A model generated the notes under the pieces. That model was not told the DNA's origin. It ran no database searches and was given only the letters and a program-made list of their open reading frames with translations. A program made the position numbers and the translations under genes. A stretch of DNA of 64,000 nucleotides from Gnetum montanum (lineage: Eukaryota > Streptophyta > Gnetopsida > Gnetales > Gnetaceae): the NCBI GenBank assembly GCA_015680685.1, contig MNCI01002045.1:145234-209233 (forward strand). The letters run 5' to 3'. This document shows, piece after piece, positions 49,301-57,889 of the stretch (position 1 is its first letter; each line of letters starts with the position of its first letter).

Positions 49301-52300
49301 TATCAACATTGAATTGGTATAGTGGAAAACAAAAGAGAGCATCCATATTGTTGATGGAACCAGAATAGCGTGCAATGCAAAACACATTGAAAGACCCAAT
49401 GTGGTTCAATCAATTATTTCAGGAGAACGGAATCCAACTACTAAAACCAATTACATTGTATTATGATAATACAGCAATGATCAAGATTACCAAAAACCCA
49501 ATTCATGAATGAAGTGAGCATATTGAAGTTGATATGCATTTCCTACAACAAATGTATGACAAGAAGTTTATAAAATTGAAGTACATCAACACCAAAGCTA
49601 AAAAGGCTGATGGACTCACTAAACAGCTATCAAAAGAAGAGTTTTTATGATTCTAGGAGTCCCTAGCTTTAAGGAAATCCTCTAACTAAGAAATAAGGAA
49701 TTAAAATCCATGAAAACAATCAAGAAAGAAGAAATAGTATGTAAGTAACAGACAGAGATTGGAAGCTGGGCCCTTATAATGTCCAGACTAGTATCTACAA
49801 ATTACGCTTCTTATTTGGTGGATTTTCCATGATTAATGAATTCAAGAAGAGTGTTTGAATGCCAATTCATCCTCAGAGAAATTAAGTTCGATGAATTCAT
49901 GTATTGAACAGAATTGATAAAAATCTGCGTAAACTAATTGGATTAAATGCATTCCATTGACACTAAACAGAATAGCATACAAAATCCATGTGGAAGGAAA
50001 AAGAACACCAAAAATTAACCTGTGCAGGCAAACCATTTAATAAAATGGAAACAAAGATTGGAAACTAGTTATGAAGAGTCACATGACATGATGGAAAAAC
50101 ATCATGGCATGAGGATGTAAAATGAAGTAGCAACATTAAAGTAAGCCTATGGCAATTGATGTGAAGTAAACTACAATAACAAAGAAGCCAAGTCCAATGG
50201 AATGCATGAAAATGTCATAGAATGGAATGCATGAAAATGTCATAGAAGGTAAATTAATTGTAAACTAGAAGGAGAACAGAACTAGGCCAAAAGAGAGGAT
50301 TCTGTGTGGAGGAGCAAAAGGCTTCCAACATAGACGGGAAGCAAGTCACCTTGATTTGCAGATGTGTGGATCAAGATTTATATTTGTATTGTTGAATTCA
50401 TATAACCCCTGTACATAATATTTCATAATAATAAAAGAATTTATTACTAGTAATTTTCTCATCTTCCCATGCTAAAGATCTTGGGAAACAAATTGTAAGA
50501 TTTGATAATGAGAATTGGATCCACAATGCGCCTATGAATCAAGCCTAGTACCCTTTGAAACTTTTGAAAACACTCATCACTCATACAAAAAGGTTTTGCA
50601 GTCAAACCAACATTCCATTTTCTTTCATACAACAAATCTACAACCATCTTCCAAAGGTCATAGAAACTTTCATAAACTTTTGAACAAGAATGATCTTTAG
50701 ATCTATAACTCCTACTCAAGCAAGAAACTCCAAAAGAAGAAACCAAATATAGGTGAATCTACAAAAATATCTTAAAATTTACCTCTCCACTTGTTTCTTT
50801 AATTTCGCAAATAGCACCACAAAAACCTAGAATTCCTGCATCTCTTTTCAAGGAGTTTTCTTTCTTCTACAAAATTGTACCTTTGCACTACTAAACCTTG
50901 CTTCAATTCAACATGCATAAAAGCAACTACACCAAAGAAATCTAGCAAGCCCTTGAACTTACTCCGATACCATTGTGTTAGAGAACGAAGCATATGGACC
51001 AAAGAAATAATAACATGCAAGATATAACACAACCAAAAAAATCACTGAAAATAACAAACAAAGTGCAAAACCAAAACCAAAATCAAATTAAAAATAAGAG
51101 ATATATGATTTACAAGGTAAAACCCTCAAGAACATAGGGAAACCACCACAACAAAAGCTTAGCTCATATTGTTCAATCAATCCAAATGAGGTATGTTGCT
51201 TACAATGAATAAGGGATTTGACCTTTGAATAGGGAAAGCCACATTTTAAATAATAATCTAGAAGATCTCAACAATGTAAAACATTCCACAAGAATTACTT
51301 CTAGAAATGGTGTCAATGAGAAGGCATTGCTTAACTAGAGCATGCAGCTTGTTGTTTGCAAGTCCAAAGTTCAATTCTAATGGATATGCTAATCTAACAT
51401 GTCATTATGTTTTACTTTAGTGTACGGAAGTTTTGTGTTGGCTATATGTCCAAGGGGTACATATAGTCATCTAGTTCTAGTTCTCTCCCTCCTCCTCCCC
51501 TCCCTCCCTCNNNNNNNNNNNNNNNNNNNNNNNNNNNNNNNNNNNNNNNNNNNNNNNNNNNNNNNNNNCCCCCCAAATTCTAGAAAAATAGACCCCATAA
51601 AACTATCTAGAAAGAATCCATTAGTAAGCAATGGCTCATCCTTTACAAAAGGACCAAATTTACCAATCAAACAATAGAGCTACAAGATATATATTCACAT
51701 TCATAACAAGTATAAGGGGAGGGAGCATGAAATGGTTTTATTATCATGTAGATTGCAGGCAAGCAACTTATTTAATTCACAATATAATGTTCAACAACAC
51801 CAATATTGAGCTCTCTCTGCATTACAGATCTGTGTGTAATGTGGTGTTTGTATTGAGTTTTCTTCATGAATTATCTATACTTTTGTATTCTTGTTATAGT
51901 TTTGTCTTATTTTATCCAAGTTTCTCCTCACAAATTTGTTTGTTCTTTAAGTCTGAATTTTGTATAATTATCAAAAATTATATCTAGTAACTCACTTTGT
52001 TACATCCCTATGGACCTCAAATTTTAGAATTTGAGTTTTGTTATATTGATGTCTGACCAGTTTAAATAAAAGCTACAATTAAAAACATTGTTAATCTTGA
52101 ACAAAAATAAATGGTATAAAAATGTATCATTTATATTAAGATTTCTTATATGGTGAATACAATTCTCTACAAAGAATCACCTATGGAGTAATGTCAATGA
52201 GATGATGTTTGTTAATAAGAATTTCAGCTTGGATTCTACAGGTTGCAAATTCAATCCAAACATGTTCTATTGAGATGTACAAGAATTGTATAAAAGAAAT

Positions 52301-55300
52301 GGTTCACACTTAATTTTGTCAAACATATTCCCAAGCTCTTGTTAGTGATGCATTGCTCACTTAGTTAGAGCATGTAACCTATGATTTGCAAGTCATAGGC
52401 TCAATACCAAGAGGTATACTGAGACACATACCAACATAGGGGCATAGTAAAAAAAATATGTTCAAGCCATGGCATCAGGTAGACAACCCACAATAGAAAT
52501 CATTTTCAAATCCTTTGCCCATGTTAACAGTCAACCCATATGGATGAGATAAAGGCACCATGACAATGATGTCCCCAAGCTCTTGTAGACTCCACATAGA
52601 TATAATAAACTACTTCCATTTCAGTTATCTATGCAATGTTTACCAACCTTCTTGTACAGAATTCACTATGTTAGGAATACAATGCTAATAGTATTAATTG
52701 GTGATGTCAATATTAAGGGATCCAAATGAATAACCTTGTGATCCCTTGGGCATACAGCCAGTTGAATCTAACATACTAATGTCAAATATGAAAAGGTAGG
52801 AATGGTAATCTCACAAATTACAGATCATCTGGGAGCAATAGTGAAGCCATAACTAGATTCAATGAATTCGGAAGGAGCTTGCTTCATTTGTAAGAAACTA
52901 CATATATTTATTCTAATGATAATTAAAAGAATTTCACAGTACAATCATATTCCCTAGTTTGGAAAACACCTTGGGAATCACTTTCTTTTCAATTTTTATA
53001 ATGATGGCTTCTGATGTTTGGTTACTTGTTTGCTACCTATCCTTCAGCTTCCATTTGCTTTGGCATCTCTCATTACACAACGCATTGTGCCAGAGACAAG
53101 CAATGATTGCTTCAGTAAAGTCCAGTTCCTTCTGTACGCTCTACTGCTTAATATGCTATGCATGCCAAGGCTGGGTTGCCCTCTTGCTTCTCTTCAACTT
53201 ATAATTCAATGGATTACTTTTTTTTTTCTTGCCTTCTTCATGTATATTTTTATCCAAACTATTTTAATGGTAACATCTTGTCTAGAATAACATACTTCTT
53301 CATATACTCATTAATAAAACTATAGTACTGGTTTTGGTATTCCATGTGACATTTCATAAGGTCTTTCCATGCAGTGATTTGGTTGTACAGAAAGCATGAT
53401 ATCATTGTCAAAACAGGAAGTAGATCATTGTTTTGCTCATTAATGTAGCTTCTCAAACTTCACTGGCTTTATGTTTTCTTTAAGGCTTTCTTCTTTCTCT
53501 CTTTCTCAGTTTTTATTTGCTTCTTTTTCCTGTGTTGTTTTTAACATTTTCTGAATCTTTATTTATGTTGACTGCAAATCTTATTTGATCTACTGTACAA
53601 AGCAGTGTCAGAATTCATTTTACAGATTTTTTTTTTTTAATCCATAAATCAGAATTGCCCATTGGAATCAAATCTATGACCTAGGATTTCCATGCCAAGA
53701 GTCTTACCGCTAAGGTAACACCTCACTGCAGGTTCCTAAACATCACAGTACTCTCTCAGAAATCTTTGCCACATTCACAACCTTCTTAGCAATCACTAGA
53801 ACATTGAATCTATGTTAAAAAGAAGCTCTGGAAACATAATCTTGGTTACATTATCTGGAAAAGTATGGGTCAAATCAATCTGTTGCAGAAATAGTCATAA
53901 CACAATGACACTCACAACGCAGGCAAACACCAATGCAATGGCAAAAGAAGATCCTCTAACTCCTTCATAAAAACCAATAGCTGCTGCTAATGCTATAACT
54001 GATGCGGCATGAGATGATGGCATTCCACCAGATCCAAGAAGCCTTCTGGCATCCCATCGTTTATCTTTATACCTGCATGTCTAGAATCATAACTGTAAAT
54101 GCTTAGAATAGAAACATTCTTATTTATACTTAAAGATGCTATTTAATTAGAAAATGAATCTGTTAAAGTGATGTATAAAGGTAAAAGAGACATTCTACGC
54201 ACAGTAACTAAAACCATGGCAAACCTATCTTAACTTTCCCAACAGATTAAAAGATATGTGACACCTAGAAAATCATGTGTCAAAAATAAAAGTTTAAAAA
54301 TATTTAGAACTAGTAGGTAATATTTACCAAACATTGAAAATGTCATAAGGTATTACCTAAACTAAATAAACTAGCCACTAACTAAGTCCTAAACTAACCA
54401 TTACCCACAATATCTAAACTAGTCATTAATCTTAGCACTATTTCTTCTCTATCTAATCCTTGAGAAATCAATTTAGAAATCAATTGCAACTGATAATGAA
54501 TCTAGTATGAGTTGAAATATCTTGCAAAGAAACAAAATGCAAGCTATATATTGTACAAAGAAATATACATTTATTTTTAAAGAGTTATCTTAGAACAATA
54601 TTTGTAGCACTTTCAATATTGAGTATGGTCTTAGAGGAATTCATGCAGACTCAAAAACTTAATAGAGGCACATGAGAAATGATCCTTCTTGCTGCAGATG
54701 GAAACTTAGTAAAGCTTGAAAAAGCAATTTTTATTAGTTTCATATGAAAAATTCTGGTTAGAATTTCATATCTAATAATTAGGCAATAAAAAAACCTTTT
54801 GTACTGCTATTAGTACTTTGGTTCCAACAAAATTGTCATTTTGGATATGCAATGCCTTAAGTAGTAAGCACCATTTTGTGAATACTATTTAACCAGTGCC
54901 TCATTTCTGCTTTAGAAAAATCAGTGTTAATGATTGGTGACAATTTACTGATTTATGTGGAATAGACAACACCATTTTGGTGAGACAAGGCTAGGATGAT
55001 GATGATAATGACTGATTTATGTGGAAGATATTGTGGTCATGCTCAGACGAGAGATGTTCAATTTGTTTGTTTAATATATATCATTTCCCAATATGTTAGC
55101 TGAGGTGTTAACTTAATGGTAAAAGCCTTGGCTTATTAACCCCAAGTCACAGGTTCAATTCCATTAGGAAGCACTGAGTTATAAATTTTTTTAAAAAAAT
55201 TCTGAAACTGACCCGATAGATCCTACGGGTATCCGTGGACATAAGTAAAAAAATTTGAGTTTCAGTTTCAATATTTAACATGAATAAGCGTACAGTCCAA

Positions 55301-56476
55301 ATCATGCCTGCCGGACAATGGTAAAGCTTTTTCATACACGTGCATAACACAAGTGCAGAGGTTTCATACAGTCAACACAACAAGAGATACAGTTGGCAGA
55401 AGCTGACAGATTTAAACACAGGTTTATAGTGAAGAGGACCAACGCCTGAATCACTGTGCTGCAGCACAAAGCCCACAATAACATTGTAGATCGTAAACAC
55501 CTCAACATGAGATAGATTTCATAATTTAAGAAATGTTCAACCATGTCACTTAAATCAACAAGCTTTAGTGCTAATTACGAGTATTATTGGTGGGTCAGAT
55601 GCATCATATGTTGATTTCAATTGTCAATTCTTGTTAGGATCGCAATGTTGTATCTGTGGGAATTAATCTTACAGGATTGGGTTCATTAGTCAGTTTTTAT
55701 GATATTAATGGCTTAATCATGGGTCGAAAAACGCAATCGTTTGCAGTTAAAGAACAATATCGTTGCAGAATCTAAGAATGGATCTAATAATCGCTACGTC
55801 TACACATCAATTACTCGGACACACACCAATCACTTCAAAGTCATTGTACATTCACCATGATCTAATGCCCTGAGTGGAAATAATGGAGGATTCCAATGTA
55901 TAATTGTTGTCAAGAAATATCATTAGGTTCAACTCTGAAACCAGTGGCTAAGTACAACTAAAAGCTTCCAAGTATTTTAGGAATATCAAGGACGGATGCC
56001 ATGTCTGATACATTCGACCCGTAACAACATGGCAATTACTTGAAAGTCAAGAAAGGAATCATTTACCCACCAGAAATACAAATCTGGCAAGCAACACTGT
56101 TTTCATGATTCATGATTTACTGACATAATCCCAAAACAAAACTGGAACAAACGACGCAAAGTTTGCAAAAACCTACACCAAGATGGACCAAGCATAAAAT
56201 AATTTGCAAAACGGAAAGCGAAACGACTAGAAATTTGGGTATATTTTGAAAATTCCAGCAACAGAATAAAAGAGCGGGGTAAAGATAGATACAGCACCAG
56301 GAAGTGACGACCTTCAGGAACTGAGCAATGACGAAGGCAAGGAAGGCAGCTGTGAGAGGGTAGTTGCTAAACACGGCCGGAAAGGAGCTGCCAGAGCCAC
56401 CTCCTCCTCCTGCTAAAGAAGCAGCCCCAGATAGGGGCTTGGCATCGTTGGCCACTGCTACTTCCTCCATCATCAT
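34270..56476 (-). CDS. DUF212 / divergent PAP2 family membrane protein (acid phosphatase/vanadium haloperoxidase-related), 5 exons
   Basis: Coding exons on the minus strand: 56,298-56,476; 53,916-54,072; 41,998-42,048; 41,196-41,288; 34,270-34,341. All inner borders are GT/AG, and the joined frame has 183 codons plus TAA. Residues 1-39 are a polar, Gly-rich N-terminus. Hydrophobic segments lie at about 40-58, 83-96, 101-115 and 161-180. Family motifs in order: [19 protein letters not shown] (65-83), [14 protein letters not shown] (112-125), ILNQIV (130-135), [12 protein letters not shown] (150-161). Length fits plant members (about 160-180 aa). The PSSH block corresponds to part of the PAP2 phosphatase site, but the biochemical activity of plant members is not established. 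Most homologues I recall have PSSHSA where this has PSSHAA. ATG at 56,476 opens a run of three Met codons; any could start. Membrane location is inferred. Confidence 0.93.
35640..36735 (-). pseudogene. Ty1/copia gag remnant
   Basis: After the PBS, the minus-strand translation gives [35 protein letters not shown], then [40 protein letters not shown]. These are the conserved blocks of copia gag (UBN2/retrotran-gag type). Stops interrupt it and it ends where the zinc knuckle should follow. Same orientation as the host gene, inside intron 4. Confidence 0.8.
36736..36747 (-). promoter_or_regulatory. Copia primer-binding site
   Basis: Minus-strand TGGTATCAGAGC, the standard initiator-Met tRNA complement of copia elements, immediately after the LTR. 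Confidence 0.85.
36748..37071 (-). repeat. Copia 5' LTR, 324 bp
   Basis: Minus strand starts TGTTGATTTTGTGC and ends TTTCAACT next to the PBS; the last base departs from the expected CA end. A TATATAA motif lies mid-way (about 36,850-36,860). No second LTR is present, so the element is truncated. Confidence 0.75.
37790..37895 (-). mobile_element. tRNA-derived SINE, type B, decayed
   Basis: Minus strand carries CTTAGCATATTTGCTTTGCAA and GTAGTTGATTCTTATTGG, worn forms of the A and B boxes seen in the copy at 40.6 kb. Confidence 0.35.
37960..38300 (+). promoter_or_regulatory. LTR-like promoter segment
   Basis: GCTATAAAAGGAGCCCTGGG at about 38,154 followed by an A/G-rich leader (GAAGAGGAGGAGAAGAAG). 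It looks like the U3/R part of an LTR, antisense to the host gene. No PBS or partner was found. Confidence 0.3.
39090..39660. repeat. 226-bp tandem duplication plus short repeats
   Basis: CCCACAACATCTAATTTTCA through CAAGCCTGC occurs at 39,214 and again at 39,440 with scattered differences. Just before it, CTCACA-x-TCCAATCACATCC recurs twice (about 39,120 and 39,158). Confidence 0.75.
39789..39986 (+). mobile_element. tRNA-derived SINE, type C, with 12-bp target duplications
   Basis: AAATTTTAGGGA at 39,789-39,800 is repeated exactly at 39,975-39,986. Between them (174 bp) is AGTGATGGTAACGTGCTTG (A-box region) and CATGGGTTCAACCC (B box), then a tail unrelated to tRNA. The pol III boxes and the clean duplication identify a SINE. 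It inserted into a local tandem repeat of intron 4. Confidence 0.85.
39975..40225. repeat. Irregular tandem repeat, units of about 30 and 48 bp
   Basis: Long units resemble ATGGACAGAATATTATTTAG...GATCGGGCCCC; shorter ones lack the TATTATTTAG part. About six units. Confidence 0.7.
40613..40695 (-). mobile_element. tRNA-derived SINE, type B
   Basis: Minus strand reads CTCAACTGGTTAGCATG, TTGCAGCTTGCAGG, CACGGTTTCAATTCTCATTG. A and B boxes are at tRNA-like spacing. Confidence 0.6.
41196..41288 (-). CDS. DUF212 gene exon 4 (93 bp)
   Basis: Acceptor TTCACAG|ATT, donor CAG|GTATC. Encodes [31 protein letters not shown], including the conserved L-G-H-T-P motif. Confidence 0.95.
41289..41997 (-). other. 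Intron 3 of the DUF212 gene (709 bp)
   Basis: AT-rich. The ORFs over its ends are fortuitous. No mobile element recognised. Confidence 0.85.
41998..42048 (-). CDS. DUF212 gene exon 3 (51 bp)
   Basis: Acceptor TATCAAG|GTT, donor GAG|GTAAAC, phase 0 both sides. Encodes [17 protein letters not shown], the most conserved central motif of the family. Too short to appear as an ORF. Confidence 0.95.
42956..43206. mobile_element. MITE with GCATGCTTGGTT inverted ends
   Basis: Left end GCATGCTTGGTT; right end AACCAAGCACACCC. The interior has GATTCTGTAGATGCTGAATC near one end and AACTCAACATCTACATGG near the other, so it is partly palindromic. No ORF. Flanking duplication not clear. Confidence 0.7.
43867..44050. 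mobile_element. MITE with GGCATGTTTGGTT inverted ends
   Basis: Left end GGGCATGTTTGGTT; right end AACCAAACATGCC, nearly perfect over 13 bp. Internal AGATGTTGAGTCTCAAGATT resembles the MITE at 42,956, so both belong to one family. Confidence 0.78.
44663..45363 (+). repeat. Copia 5' LTR with internal duplication
   Basis: Starts TGTTGGAATACC. The first 82 bp are repeated (44,663 and 44,745), which the 3' LTR lacks. Ends just before the PBS. Confidence 0.8.
45363..46240 (+). pseudogene. Copia gag remnant
   Basis: The first frame (45,363-45,653) reads [57 protein letters not shown], matching the copia gag N-terminal domain (NYxxWxxxMxxLL). Broken frames then lead to a zinc knuckle at about 46,166-46,215: YKCVIC in one frame and [10 protein letters not shown] in the next, split by a frameshift and with Tyr where the last Cys should be. 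Non-functional. Confidence 0.75.
45364..45376 (+). promoter_or_regulatory. Copia primer-binding site
   Basis: TGGTATCAGCACG, matching the initiator-Met PBS (TGGTATCAGAGC) except near its end. Confidence 0.8.
46240..46780 (+). pseudogene. Copia integrase-RT linker, PR and IN core deleted
   Basis: The same ORF as the worn knuckle (46,159-46,629) jumps within about 70 codons to acidic linker sequence ([18 protein letters not shown]) of the type found between integrase and RT. No DSG protease site or DDE core fits in the space, so a deletion removed both. Confidence 0.6.
46800..47225 (+). pseudogene. Copia reverse transcriptase, N-terminal half
   Basis: 46,823-47,083 reads [49 protein letters not shown]. 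47,080-47,286 reads [20 protein letters not shown] and [20 protein letters not shown]. These are hallmark copia RT blocks. Interrupted at WY by the insertion. Confidence 0.88.
47226..48534. mobile_element. Unclassified insertion inside copia RT, about 1.3 kb
   Basis: RT sequence stops after AAACATGGTA (47,216-47,225) and resumes after AAACATGATA (48,525-48,534), a possible target duplication with one mismatch. The interior has CTATAAGTAGAAGCCCTAGG (about 47,481), reminiscent of LTR promoters, and a 202-bp tandem duplication. No coding domain. Borders are inferred from the RT reading. Confidence 0.55.
47975..48378. repeat. 202-bp tandem duplication
   Basis: ACACTTTGTCCTT through the T-rich run and GCTACATTTAATTT occurs at 47,975 and 48,177 with few differences apart from T-run length. 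Confidence 0.8.
48535..48810 (+). pseudogene. Copia reverse transcriptase, C-terminal half
   Basis: The frame reads [67 protein letters not shown] stands where the copia catalytic YVDD normally is, so an active-site Asp is changed as well. Confidence 0.85.
48950..49660 (+). pseudogene. Copia RNase H remnant
   Basis: Translation gives [67 protein letters not shown] and ADGLTKQLS, matching the copia RNase H from the first Asp region (here SNAN for SDAD) to the IADxxTK end. In-frame stops occur. Confidence 0.82.
49038..49188. repeat. 75-bp tandem duplication
   Basis: CATGCAGGATCCCACGGAAG through GAAACTACAAA occurs twice, near 49,038 and 49,113, with a few substitutions and one small indel. It inserts extra sequence just upstream of the RNase H domain. 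Confidence 0.8.
49852..50507 (+). repeat. Copia 3' LTR
   Basis: Starts TGTTTGAATGCC after the purine tract AAGAAGAG. Carries its own 26-bp tandem duplication (AATGGAATGCATGAAAATGT..., 50,195-50,247) absent from the 5' LTR. Confidence 0.8.
51308..51405 (+). mobile_element. tRNA-derived SINE, type B
   Basis: GCATTGCTTAACTAGAGCATG (A box), GTTTGCAAGTCC, AAAGTTCAATTCTAATGG (B box). Confidence 0.6.
51511..51568. other. Assembly gap, 58 N
   Basis: Run of N between a CCTCCCTCCCTC stretch and CCCCCCCAAATTC; probably a low-complexity C/T tract that was not resolved. A single N also occurs at 60,166 in the LINE. Confidence 0.98.
52190..52290 (+). mobile_element. tRNA-derived SINE, type B, decayed
   Basis: TGTCAATGAGATGATGTTTG, GGTTGCAAATTCAATCCAAA. 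Same layout as the copy at 51.31 kb, including the preceding GTCAATGAGA. Confidence 0.4.
52343..52440 (+). mobile_element. tRNA-derived SINE, type B
   Basis: GCATTGCTCACTTAGTTAGA (A box), CCTATGATTTGCAAGTCATAGG (a fair anticodon-arm stem with TTTGCAA loop), GGCTCAATACC (B box), then AGGTATACTGAGAC. Confidence 0.65.
53629..53735 (-). mobile_element. tRNA-derived SINE, type A, with poly(A)
   Basis: Minus strand: GTGTTACCTTAGCGGTAAGA, CTTGGCATGG, ATAGATTTGATTCCAATGGG, ending in an A-run (plus-strand T-run at about 53,629-53,638). Confidence 0.65.
53916..54072 (-). CDS. DUF212 gene exon 2
   Basis: Acceptor ACATGCAG|G; first base completes Trp60. Encodes [18 protein letters not shown] and [20 protein letters not shown], ending ...FACV before a strong GTGAGT donor. 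Carries the PSSH motif and two hydrophobic segments. Confidence 0.95.
54073..56297 (-). other. Intron 1 of the DUF212 gene (2,225 bp)
   Basis: Less repeat-rich than the others; one SINE at 55.1 kb. No second gene recognised. Confidence 0.85.
55100..55258 (+). mobile_element. tRNA-derived SINE, type A
   Basis: GAGGTGTTAACTTAATGGTA (A box), CTTGGCTTATTAACCCCAAG (anticodon-like arm), CACAGGTTCAATTCC (B box), then AGCACTGAGTTATAAA and a tail of about 80 bp different from that at 62.1 kb. Confidence 0.72.
56298..56476 (-). CDS. DUF212 gene exon 1
   Basis: Encodes residues 1-59 and two bases of Trp60 (TG). The donor is TTCCTG|GTGCTG. The frame would run on in the intron to a stop at 56,117, but the family alignment (FLKVVTSW then YKDKRWDA) demands splicing here. 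Contains the Gly/Ser-rich [10 protein letters not shown] segment and the first membrane helix. Confidence 0.92.
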
Positions 56477-56640
56477 CTGCTGCTGCTGCCAACACCTTTG
56501 GTGTCCTATGCTCTCCTCTCCTGTGCTGTGTTGTGCTGTGCTTTTCTATGCTACGCTATGCTGAGACCTTTCGCTGCTATGCTATGCTGAGACCTTTCGC
56601 CGTATTTGGGATTGACTGAGTAGCATTTGGTGTCCGATAG
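56477..56640 (-). promoter_or_regulatory. Probable 5' UTR and core promoter of the DUF212 gene
   Basis: GC-richer than the surroundings, with TGC/CAG-type repetition just before the ATG. GCTATGCTGAGACCTTTCGC is present twice (56,555 and 56,581, period 26). No clear TATA box was seen within 150 bp. Confidence 0.5.
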
Positions 56641-56918
56641 GATGATGCCCAATGTTGCAAGTCACCTGCAACAAGACAAAAACTTATCGCAGCCCACCAA
56701 TACAACTAATTTAAAGAGAAATCATTTAGAAAAAGGTTATATGATTGGTAAAGCCTACTTCTCGACATTGAAGTTGAACAATACTAACAATAGAGCATTT
56801 CATATCATAATCAAATTCATTATAGTTTGTGTTATGATACCAAACATCTAGGCAACATTTCCAAATAAAGAAGATAATCTCAAATAAGAGGATTTTCCGG
56901 GCTTTTTAAAGGTGACGC

Positions 56919-57623
56919 TTAACACAATAGAATGATTAGGAAGGAAGACTTGAGAGATTGACACCATTTCCAAATGTGTTGAGAGAATGAGCAATCCCAA
57001 AAGACATGTTGAAAAGAGTCATCCGCTTTACAAATGGGGCATTTAGGATGATCAATTCCTAAGAGATGAAGCCTATGTCCAATGGGAAGACCTTGATGAA
57101 CCAAGGACCAAAAAAAGAAACAATGCTTAGGTTGGGCCTTGGAAGTCCAAATCTGACAAAAAATAGTTTTCCACTGGTGGTCCTCAAGATGTAAACTCCA
57201 ACGTCTATTTAGAGTGGAGAATTGAAAAACTTGCGCATGAAACCAAGATTTGGCTTTAGAGATGCGTAAAGAGCGAAGAGGGGAACCGTCAGGCCAAAAC
57301 CAATCATCATACCAAGGAGTATTAGTATGCAACTTATGCACAGCAAAGTTGGAAAGAACTTGCTCTATGTGTTGGTAAATGATAATATCTTGTCTTTGAA
57401 ACCCCCATTTTACTTTCGCATGTGTCCAAGAGAGGGTAGGAGAATCATTTCTAACAGTATATAATTGATCAATATGGTGGAGATTGTGATTAGCAAAACG
57501 ATTAGCTCTACGAGAGAATTCATCATAAAGACAACCTCCATTCTTTTTAAAAATAGGGGACCACCAGATCAAGTGTGTCAACAGAGAGTGCAAGCTTATC
57601 TGGGAAGGTTTCCATTGCAACAA
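56919..57623 (-). pseudogene. LINE C-terminal zinc-binding region (zf-RVT)
   Basis: A 234-codon open frame: WKTIFCQIWTSKAQPKHCFF, FWSLVHQGLPIGHRLHLLGI, CPICKADDSFQHVFWDCSF. The C-P-x-C...H-x-F-x-x-C pattern is the zinc-binding domain found after RT in plant LINEs. The longest intact piece of the element. Confidence 0.85.
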
Positions 57624-57889
57624 ACCTCTAAGTCGGCTCCAACACCGCCAAATTTGCTTAAACCAGAAAGAACCTTTGGTCTTCTAAGAGCCTTCACTAA
57701 TGATCCAATTGCTCCAATGAGTATTTTGCTATCTATGATGAATACCAAGACAAGAGATGTTATGCCTAAAAAGGATCTTCCAAGCTTCATCTCCTTCAAT
57801 ACACCAAGTCACCCATTTGGAGGCCAAGAGAATACTCTGGTGCTCAATAGAGGCAAGGCCTAAGCCCCCGTGTTCTTTACTTAAAGTGC

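Larger units (their letters stand above)
44663..50507 (+). mobile_element. Ty1/copia retrotransposon, defective
   Basis: Similar LTRs (44,663-45,363 and 49,852-50,507) flank PBS, gag, RT and RNase H in plus orientation, with a purine tract before the 3' LTR. Protease and integrase are missing between about 46,230 and 46,450. RT is split by a 1.3-kb insertion. Frames are broken in many places. Inserted antisense in intron 2. No matching 5-bp target duplication found. Confidence 0.9.
42049..53915 (-). other. Intron 2 of the DUF212 gene (11,867 bp)
   Basis: Donor GTGAGT, acceptor AAG. Contains two MITEs, a nearly full-length copia element in antisense orientation, four SINE copies and an assembly gap. 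Stretches 42,049-42,955, 43,210-43,865, 44,055-44,660, 50,510-51,305 and 52,445-53,625 have no recognisable gene. Confidence 0.85.

Noticed and set aside
51399-51677. ORFs spanning the N run
   Set aside because: They read through unknown bases (translated as X) and are artefacts.
52959-53290. Hydrophobic plus-strand ORFs of 81 and 90 codons
   Set aside because: They lie inside intron 2, overlap in different frames, and are hydrophobic because of T-rich codons only.
52343-55258. tRNA genes
   Set aside because: The A and B boxes are present but acceptor stems do not pair and tails follow, so these are SINE heads, not functional tRNAs.
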